Positions 33,042-37,514 of a DNA stretch of 37,514 nucleotides are shown piece by piece (position 1 is the stretch's first letter; each line of letters opens with the position of its first letter). The position numbers and the translations under genes were made by a program. Under the pieces are notes generated by a model. That model was not told the origin of the DNA, made no database searches, and was given only the letters and a program-made list of their open reading frames with translations. Origin of the DNA: Solirubrobacterales bacterium (GTDB lineage Bacteria > Actinomycetota > Thermoleophilia > Solirubrobacterales > 70-9); NCBI GenBank assembly GCA_009379895.1, contig WHSW01000013.1:1-37514 (forward strand), written 5' to 3'.

Positions 33042-34919
33042 ATGGCCGAGGACGCGGCCCTGTGCCTGCACGAGCTGGTCCGCGCCGGCGAGGACGTCCC
33101 CTACGAGGTCCGCGAGCCGGGCGACGGGTCGCCCCTGTGCCGCTACGAGCCGCAGACCGAGCGCTTCATCCGCGACCACGCCGGCGAGCTGCGCCGACTC
33201 GACTCGTTCGGCGCCTCATGCGCCGCGCTCGAGGCCGCCGGCCTGGCCGGGGTCTACCTCGAGGAGATGGGCGTCGCGGTCCCGGCCGAGCCGCGCCGGC
33301 GCGCCGAGCTCGCCGGGCTCGTCTTCCTCTGCCGGCTGTGGATGGACAGCCTCGACTTCACGCTCGACGACGCCCGACTCGAGGCCGCGATCGAGGAGCT
33401 ACAGGTCCAAGGCGAGGCCGAGGTGGGAGAGATCGACGTGATCGTGCCGCTGCGCGGCCTACAGATGCCGGTCGGGCGGCTCGATCTCGCGACCGTCTCG
33501 ATCCTGCGCTCCGACACCGTCGACGTTCCCCCGGAGGCGCGCTCGAGCGAGGGGCTCGGCGTCTCGCCCTGGGAGCCGGCGTTCCTCGCCGCCGCCCGAA
33601 TCGAGGACGACCTCGACGGCGCCGAGCGAGGGCTGGCGGCGGTCGAGGCCTTCCGCAGCCTGATCACGACGCTGAGGCTGTTCAAGGCCGGTGGCGTTGG
33701 GCTCGGACCGCATGCCTGGGCGCGGGGCGCCGGCGATCGCTGGCGGCGAGTCGGGACCGGCGCCGGGCGACCGCGCCCCGGCGGCTATCGCCTCGCCGAG
33801 ACCGAGCTCGGCGACCTGGCCGCCTTCTCGCGCGCGCTCGCCGCGCCGAGCACTCCCTTCAGCCGGCGCGCCAGCGAGCGACCGGGGTTCCCGGCGATGC
33901 TCGCCCGCGCCACGGCGCGCTTCGAGGCTGGGCTCGAGCGCAACGTGGTGATCGAGGCGCTGAACGATCATCTGCTCGCCCTTCGCTTCCTCCTCGAGGG
34001 CGCCGGCCCGGCGGACCTCGGCGTGCCGATGCGTGTCGCCGCGCTCTGCGCCGAGCCGGCCCGCCGCGCCGAGGTCAAGGCGGTCGTCGACCGTGCGATC
34101 GGGCTCGAGCGTGAGCTGTGGAGCGGCGAGCCGGCGCCGAGCGCCGGCGCGATGACCCCCGCCGAGACCGCCTCCGCGCTGGAGGACCTGCTGCGCGCGA
34201 TCCTCACCGACGCCGCGGTCGGGCACCTCGGGTCCGACCTGCGCACGACCGCCGACGAGATCCTGCTCGCCGATGGGTTCGCGGTCGGCGACGGCACCAC
34301 CGAGCAGCGCGGCGGGACGACCGAATGGGACCTCGAGCCCGTCGATGAGGAGGAGGAGGAGACGGAGGCCCGGCCGGCGGATGCGGAGGCCCGGTCCGAG
34401 GTGGAGCCCCGGTCCGAGGAAGCGGACGCCCCACCCACGGCGGGAACCGCGCCCGAGGCGCCGCGGCCGGCGCCGGCGGCCGGATCGTTCGTCGCGAGCG
34501 ACTGGGCGGCCGAGCTTGATGGGATCGCCGAGGAGGTATCCGAGCTCGACCGCCGAATCTCCTCTGAGCCGGGCCCCGAGCACGAGGAGGAGACGGTGAT
34601 CGCGAGAGCACGACGGATACTTGCGGGCGATACCGAGCCCGAGACGGCGCAGATCGAGCTGGTCCCCTCGCCCGAGGCCGGGGCCGCCGACCGAAGCTCG
34701 GCCCCCCAGCGCGAGCCCGACGACGAGCGTGGCGAGGCGGCCGAGGGCGCCCGCGGCCCGAGCCCCGTGCTGAGGCTGATCGAGCAGACCCGCGCCGAGC
34801 GCAAGGCCCACCACGACCGCGTCGCCGACCTGTTCCCACCGCCGGAGACCACCGAGTGGAACGTGAGCGAAATCGCCTACGACCGCCGGCGCCGTGCGCG
34901 CGGAGCGCGGGTCTCGTGA
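33042..34919 (+). CDS. Large uncharacterised protein with a degenerate HEPN/Apea-like segment and an acidic disordered tail
   Basis: 625 aa from ATG 33042 (AGAGAGGGG 9 nt upstream; ATG 33006 is the longer alternative). No named family is recognised. Residues 1-290 are a folded, mostly alpha/beta region. Residues about 293-362 (ERNVVIEALNDHLLALRFLL...MRVAALCAEPARRAEVKAVVDRAIGLERELWSGEP) read like the helices of an Apea-type HEPN domain, but the usual R-x4-6-H ends without His, so RNase activity is unlikely. Residues about 430-580 are Glu/Pro/Ala-rich and disordered. The C-terminus folds or binds again: RVADLFPPPETTEWNVSEIAYDRRRR, with TTEW also at about 426-429. A strong hairpin follows; the ArsA-type genes converge on it. 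Confidence 0.7.
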   Translation: MAEDAALCLHELVRAGEDVPYEVREPGDGSPLCRYEPQTERFIRDHAGELRRLDSFGASCAALEAAGLAGVYLEEMGVAVPAEPRRRAELAGLVFLCRLWMDSLDFTLDDARLEAAIEELQVQGEAEVGEIDVIVPLRGLQMPVGRLDLATVSILRSDTVDVPPEARSSEGLGVSPWEPAFLAAARIEDDLDGAERGLAAVEAFRSLITTLRLFKAGGVGLGPHAWARGAGDRWRRVGTGAGRPRPGGYRLAETELGDLAAFSRALAAPSTPFSRRASERPGFPAMLARATARFEAGLERNVVIEALNDHLLALRFLLEGAGPADLGVPMRVAALCAEPARRAEVKAVVDRAIGLERELWSGEPAPSAGAMTPAETASALEDLLRAILTDAAVGHLGSDLRTTADEILLADGFAVGDGTTEQRGGTTEWDLEPVDEEEEETEARPADAEARSEVEPRSEEADAPPTAGTAPEAPRPAPAAGSFVASDWAAELDGIAEEVSELDRRISSEPGPEHEEETVIARARRILAGDTEPETAQIELVPSPEAGAADRSSAPQREPDDERGEAAEGARGPSPVLRLIEQTRAERKAHHDRVADLFPPPETTEWNVSEIAYDRRRRARGARVS

Positions 34920-35005
34920 GGCGGAGCAAAAGCGAAGCCGAGCCGCGCCGCCGTTGAGGCGCCTGGACTGAGCGCCTGAGAGCTTCCTCCGATCACCCAG
35001 GAAGA

Positions 35006-35047
35006 GCAGGCCAAGCGACCCGGCCAACCCGGGTCGCTTCGGCCTGC
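35006..35047. terminator. Strong bidirectional terminator-like hairpin
   Basis: AAGCGACCCGG (35013-35023) pairs perfectly with CCGGGTCGCTT (35029-35039) around CCAAC. Outside it GCAGGCC (35006-35012) pairs with GGCCTGC (35041-35047), with a single bulged C at 35040: 18 pairs in all. It lies between the convergent large hypothetical gene and the ArsA-type gene. Confidence 0.7.
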
Positions 35048-35074
35048 GATCCTTCGGACCGGGGAGCCACGGGG

Positions 35075-36223
35075 CTATCGGGCCACGGTGACAGCCCGCT
35101 CCTTCTCACCGGAGGCGAACAGGTAGCGGTTGATCTCGACCAGGCCCGAGAGGTCGTGGACGTCGTGATCGAGGTAGGGGACCTCGATCACCGCGTCGGT
35201 CCCGAGCGCCGCGGCCAGCCGCTCGATGTTGTGCCGGTCATGTGACGCCAGCGCCGTGAAGTCGGCGAAGTTGGCGGCCACGCGACGGGCCAGCCCGTCG
35301 TCACCGAGCTCGGCCCGCAGGGCGGGCACCAGGTCGGCGCCCTCGGAGCCGAGCTCACCGCCGTAGTGCACCTTGTTGACGATCGCGCCCGCGAACGGGA
35401 GCTTCGACTCGACCAGCTTGTCGTGGAATCGCAGCGCCTGGGCGACCGGCTCGTCCTGCGCTCCGCAGACCAGCACGAACGACGTCTCGGGGTCGGCGAG
35501 CAGCTCGCCGACCCTGCGGGCCCGCTCGCGGAACCCGCCGACCATGCCGCCGAACGCGCCGAAGAACTCGGCCAGGTCCTCGAGCAGGTCGACGCCGGTG
35601 ATCCGGCGCAGGATCGAGAACATCACCGAGGCGCCGCGCCCGAAGACCCGCATCCCCAGCCCGGTGGGCTTGAGGAAGACCTGCAGGGCGCGCCCCTCGA
35701 TGAACTGGAGCAGCCGGCGAGGAGCGTCGAGGAAGTCGAGCGCGTTGGGGCTGGGCGGCGTGTCCAGGACGAGCAGGTCGTAGCGGTCGTCGGCATGGAT
35801 CTCATACAGCTTCTCCATCGCCATGTACTCCTGCGAGCCGGCGAGCGCGGCCGAGAGCTGCTGGTAGATGCGGTTTGAGAGGATGCGCTCGCGAGTCTCG
35901 GCGTCGGGGGCGTTCTTGCGAATCACCTCGTCGAACGTCTGCTTCGCGTCGAGCATCATCGCCCACAGCTCGCCCGTCCCGGGATCGATGCCGGCGGCGG
36001 CGAACAGCTCGGGATCGACCCGGCGCTCGACGTTGCCCAGCTCCGGCATGCCGAGCGAGTCGGCCAGCCGCTTGGCCGGATCGATGGTCAGCACGGCGAC
36101 CCGCTTGCCGCGGGCGGCCATCCCGGCCGCGATCGCCGCCGCGCTCGTCGTCTTGCCGACCCCACCCGAGCCGGCGCAGATGCAGACGCGCTTGCCCTCG
36201 AGCAACTCCGCGATCGATGCCAT
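35075..36223 (-). CDS. ArsA/Get3-family ATPase, subunit lacking the signature lysine
   Basis: 382 aa, SIMIBI-class ATPase. The P-loop is CICAGSGGVGKTTSAAAIA (residues 13-31). ArsA, Get3 and MinD proteins normally have K-G-G-V-G-K-T/S; the first Lys, which reaches across the dimer to the other subunit's ATP, is Ser here. Switch regions are LTIDPAKRLADSLG and LLVLDTPPSPNALDFLDAP. The A-loop Asn is in GAIVNKV. Downstream of the other ArsA-type gene by 58 nt on the same strand, it matches the actinobacterial pair typified by M. tuberculosis Rv3679-Rv3680 (the BagA/BagB type). ATG 36223 has GGGAG 8 nt upstream. No arsenite-binding Cys triad is visible, so an arsenic role is unlikely. Confidence 0.9.
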   Translation of the reverse strand: MASIAELLEGKRVCICAGSGGVGKTTSAAAIAAGMAARGKRVAVLTIDPAKRLADSLGMPELGNVERRVDPELFAAAGIDPGTGELWAMMLDAKQTFDEVIRKNAPDAETRERILSNRIYQQLSAALAGSQEYMAMEKLYEIHADDRYDLLVLDTPPSPNALDFLDAPRRLLQFIEGRALQVFLKPTGLGMRVFGRGASVMFSILRRITGVDLLEDLAEFFGAFGGMVGGFRERARRVGELLADPETSFVLVCGAQDEPVAQALRFHDKLVESKLPFAGAIVNKVHYGGELGSEGADLVPALRAELGDDGLARRVAANFADFTALASHDRHNIERLAAALGTDAVIEVPYLDHDVHDLSGLVEINRYLFASGEKERAVTVAR

Positions 36224-36281
36224 CAGCCGGGCTCCCGGGTCGCCGGCGGCACGATCGCCGCGCCGGTTTGGCGCCGGCGTC

Positions 36282-37241
36282 TCACGCCACCCGGTCGGCG
36301 AGCACGTCGATCTCCTCGGCGCCGAGCTCCGGGGCGAACAGGTAGGGAAGCCGGGTCACCGGCGCGGCGCAGCTCTCCTCGAGGCGGGCGAGCTGGTGGC
36401 GCTGGTCGGTGGCGCGCCCGCTCTCGCTGAGCGCCGCCCGGCAGGCCGCGCGGACCAGCCTCGCCTCGCGCTCCGCGCCAGCGCCGACCGCCTCCGGCCT
36501 CGCCTCGCGCTCCGCGACGCTGCCGACCAGCTCCAGCTCGGACTCGGCGAAGCGCTCGGGGTAGAGCCCGTTGCAGAAGATTCGCGTGACCTCGACCCCG
36601 ACGCGATCGGCGAGCTCGCGCTCGAGCGCCGCGGTCTCGTTGACCGGCATCTCCTCTGGTAGCGCAACCACCGCGACGCCCGTCCGCCGGCGATCGCGGA
36701 TGAAGGCGTCCAGGGTCTCGGCCTGCTGGCGCATCGGCCCGACCCTGGCGACGTTGGCGAACGTGCGCGGCGTCTGCAGGAAGCCCGCCCCGTGACCGCT
36801 CGCCGGCGCGTCGACGACCACGAGGTCATACCGCTCGCCGCCCTTGACCTTGCGGTCGTCGAGCGTCAGCTCCCAGATCTTGCCGATCGTGACCAGCTCC
36901 TTGAGCCCGGGGGTGGCCGCGGCGAGGTAGGTGAAGACCGGCAACCGAAAGAGCAGGTCGCGCATCGCCCGGACCTTGAGCTGAAGCAGCACGTACTCGC
37001 GCATCGACTCGTCCGGGTCGATCGAGATCGCCCACAGGTCCTCGTCCAGCTCGACCTCGTGGTAGCCGACCTGGGCGCGATGGAAGACCTGGGAGAGATG
37101 CTCCTGGGCGGACACCTCGCAGAGGATCGTCCGCATGCCGCGGCGCGCCGCGGCGCGCGCGAGCGCGAGCGAGACCGTCGACTTGCCGACACCCCCCTTG
37201 CCGGTGACGATCACCAGCCGCTTGTCGAGCAAGCCGGGCAA
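36282..37241 (-). CDS. ArsA/Get3-family ATPase, subunit with canonical P-loop
   Basis: 319 aa from TTG 37241. The P-loop VIVTGKGGVGKSTVSLALARAAA (about residues 8-30) has the signature lysine missing in its partner. ILCEVSAQEHLSQVF, YDLVVVDAPASGHGAGFLQTPRTFANVARVGP and VVALPEEMPVNETAALERELADRVG follow as in ArsA/Get3-type proteins. Together with the next gene it probably forms a heteromeric ATPase; related mycobacterial proteins form a complex needed for stress survival. TAGCCT at 37254-37249 is 7 nt before TTG 37241, so a leaderless TTG start is likely; the longer open frame upstream is Pro/Ala/Arg-rich. A 20-bp direct repeat with 39-bp period lies inside the gene. Confidence 0.9.
   Translation of the reverse strand: MPGLLDKRLVIVTGKGGVGKSTVSLALARAAARRGMRTILCEVSAQEHLSQVFHRAQVGYHEVELDEDLWAISIDPDESMREYVLLQLKVRAMRDLLFRLPVFTYLAAATPGLKELVTIGKIWELTLDDRKVKGGERYDLVVVDAPASGHGAGFLQTPRTFANVARVGPMRQQAETLDAFIRDRRRTGVAVVALPEEMPVNETAALERELADRVGVEVTRIFCNGLYPERFAESELELVGSVAEREARPEAVGAGAEREARLVRAACRAALSESGRATDQRHQLARLEESCAAPVTRLPYLFAPELGAEEIDVLADRVA
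36458..36516 (-). repeat. In-frame 20-bp direct repeat (period 39 bp) inside the ArsA-type gene
   Basis: GCCTCGCCTCGCGCTCCGCG occurs at 36458-36477 and 36497-36516. The 39-bp period is 13 codons, so the protein contains AEREAR twice, separated by PEAVGAG. A closely similar word stands upstream of the VanZ start codon and inside repeat copy C. Confidence 0.7.
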
Positions 37242-37248
37242 GGGTCGG

Positions 37249-37254
37249 AGGCTA
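37249..37254 (-). promoter_or_regulatory. -10 element of the ArsA-type pair
   Basis: TAGCCT on the minus strand lies 7 nt before TTG 37241. There is no Shine-Dalgarno sequence at that TTG. Confidence 0.5.
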
Positions 37255-37374
37255 GTACACGTGCCCGTGCGCTCGGTCTTGAACGCGCCCGTGCCCGCGC
37301 CGCGCGCACGGGCGGCGGCCGGTTCCGATTCAGGGGGAGGAAAGCCCTGGCCGCGTGCGAATAATCGCGAGGGT

Positions 37375-37514
37375 ATGGGTCTTTTCAATCGCGGAGCACG
37401 CTCCGAGCACAACCGAAGCCGCGAAGACGGGCGGCGCGAGGTCGACGGCGACGTGGTCGACGACGTCCAGCCTCCCGAGCCCGTCTTCGACGAACCGACT
37501 CCCGAGCCCGAGCT
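37375..37514 (+). CDS. Acidic, proline-rich protein of unknown function (N-terminal fragment)
   Basis: The frame opens at ATG 37375 and is still open at the window end, so 46 residues are visible. MGLFNRGARSEHNRSREDG gives way to an Asp/Glu/Pro-rich stretch (VDDVQPPEPVFDEPTPEPE). No domain can be recognised from this part. It is divergent from the ArsA-type pair, with an AT-richer patch (AATAAT, about 37360-37366) roughly 9 nt before the ATG as a possible -10 element. Its acidic low-complexity start recalls the tail of the protein at 33042. Confidence 0.6.
   Translation, partial: MGLFNRGARSEHNRSREDGRREVDGDVVDDVQPPEPVFDEPTPEPE

Noticed and set aside
32628-33179. 184-codon minus-strand frame between the HxlR gene and the large hypothetical gene
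   Set aside because: It runs through the palindromic repeat and antisense to the N-terminus of the large protein, with no protein-like pattern.
35006-35047. tRNA-like or riboswitch-like structure
   Set aside because: It is a single long stem with a small loop, no cloverleaf arms and no CCA end; a terminator between convergent genes explains it.
35075-37241. Arsenite efflux ATPase system
   Set aside because: No ArsB or ArsR gene and no Cys triad for arsenite in either protein; the pair fits the actinobacterial ArsA-like proteins of other function.

Overview
The window is very GC-rich, densely coded DNA from the chromosome of a high-GC actinobacterium. The gene set (two F420-type luciferase-like oxidoreductases, a WS/DGAT acyltransferase, ergothioneine genes, a three-gene proton-translocating transhydrogenase, an ArsA-type ATPase pair, an RpoD with a short region 1.1) and many leaderless-looking starts fit Actinomycetota. 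The Thermoleophilia/Solirubrobacterales branch is my best guess, but no rRNA is present to confirm it. I see no tRNA, rRNA, CRISPR array, prophage or intact insertion sequence.

Layout. 1-2.2 kb: truncated NarL-type histidine kinase, crotonase, VanZ-like protein. 2.4-7.4 kb: a minus-strand run of an anchored exported protein, a CtpE-like P-type ATPase and pyruvate kinase. 7.5-11.3 kb: a complete OpuC-type quaternary-amine ABC importer (ATPase-CBS, two permeases, lipoprotein). 11.6-14.8 kb: HAD phosphatase, WS/DGAT, LLM oxidoreductase. 14.9-17.8 kb: pntAA-pntAB-pntB. 17.8-20.6 kb: a LuxR-type ATPase regulator whose end overlaps pntB. 20.6-22.4 kb: a small basic ORF, a LapA-domain protein, a palindromic repeat and a type IV pilin-like protein with a large exodomain. 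22.4-26.9 kb: a MazF/RHH toxin-antitoxin pair, an SDR, egtB-egtD and a VapBC pair. 26.9-30.7 kb: second LLM oxidoreductase, membrane protein, glpX, YihY/BrkB protein, disordered protein. 30.8-32.6 kb: rpoD with a classical promoter, then an HxlR regulator. 33-37.5 kb: a large uncharacterised protein with a degenerate HEPN-like segment, two ArsA-family ATPases and the start of an acidic protein.

How the genes fit together: central carbon and redox balance (pyk, glpX, pntAA-AB-B), lipid metabolism (crotonase, SDR, WS/DGAT), stress and osmotic protection (OpuC-type importer, ergothioneine, two toxin-antitoxin pairs) and transcription control (RpoD, HxlR, LuxR-type, histidine kinase).

Features most worth a second look: (i) a family of long imperfect palindromes (160, 100 and 199 bp) with related ends and cores, two of them starting exactly at a gene's TAG stop codon; (ii) a TANNNT hexamer 6-10 nt before about fourteen start codons; (iii) a prepilin-like N-terminus on an exodomain with HHDDWE and GSHAGH motifs; (iv) the 625-aa protein with a HEPN-like segment lacking the catalytic histidine and a repeated TTEW motif, next to an ArsA-like pair in which only one subunit has the signature lysine; (v) a pyruvate kinase with K+-independent-type residues; (vi) an EgtB whose conserved N-terminus runs upstream of any normal start codon.
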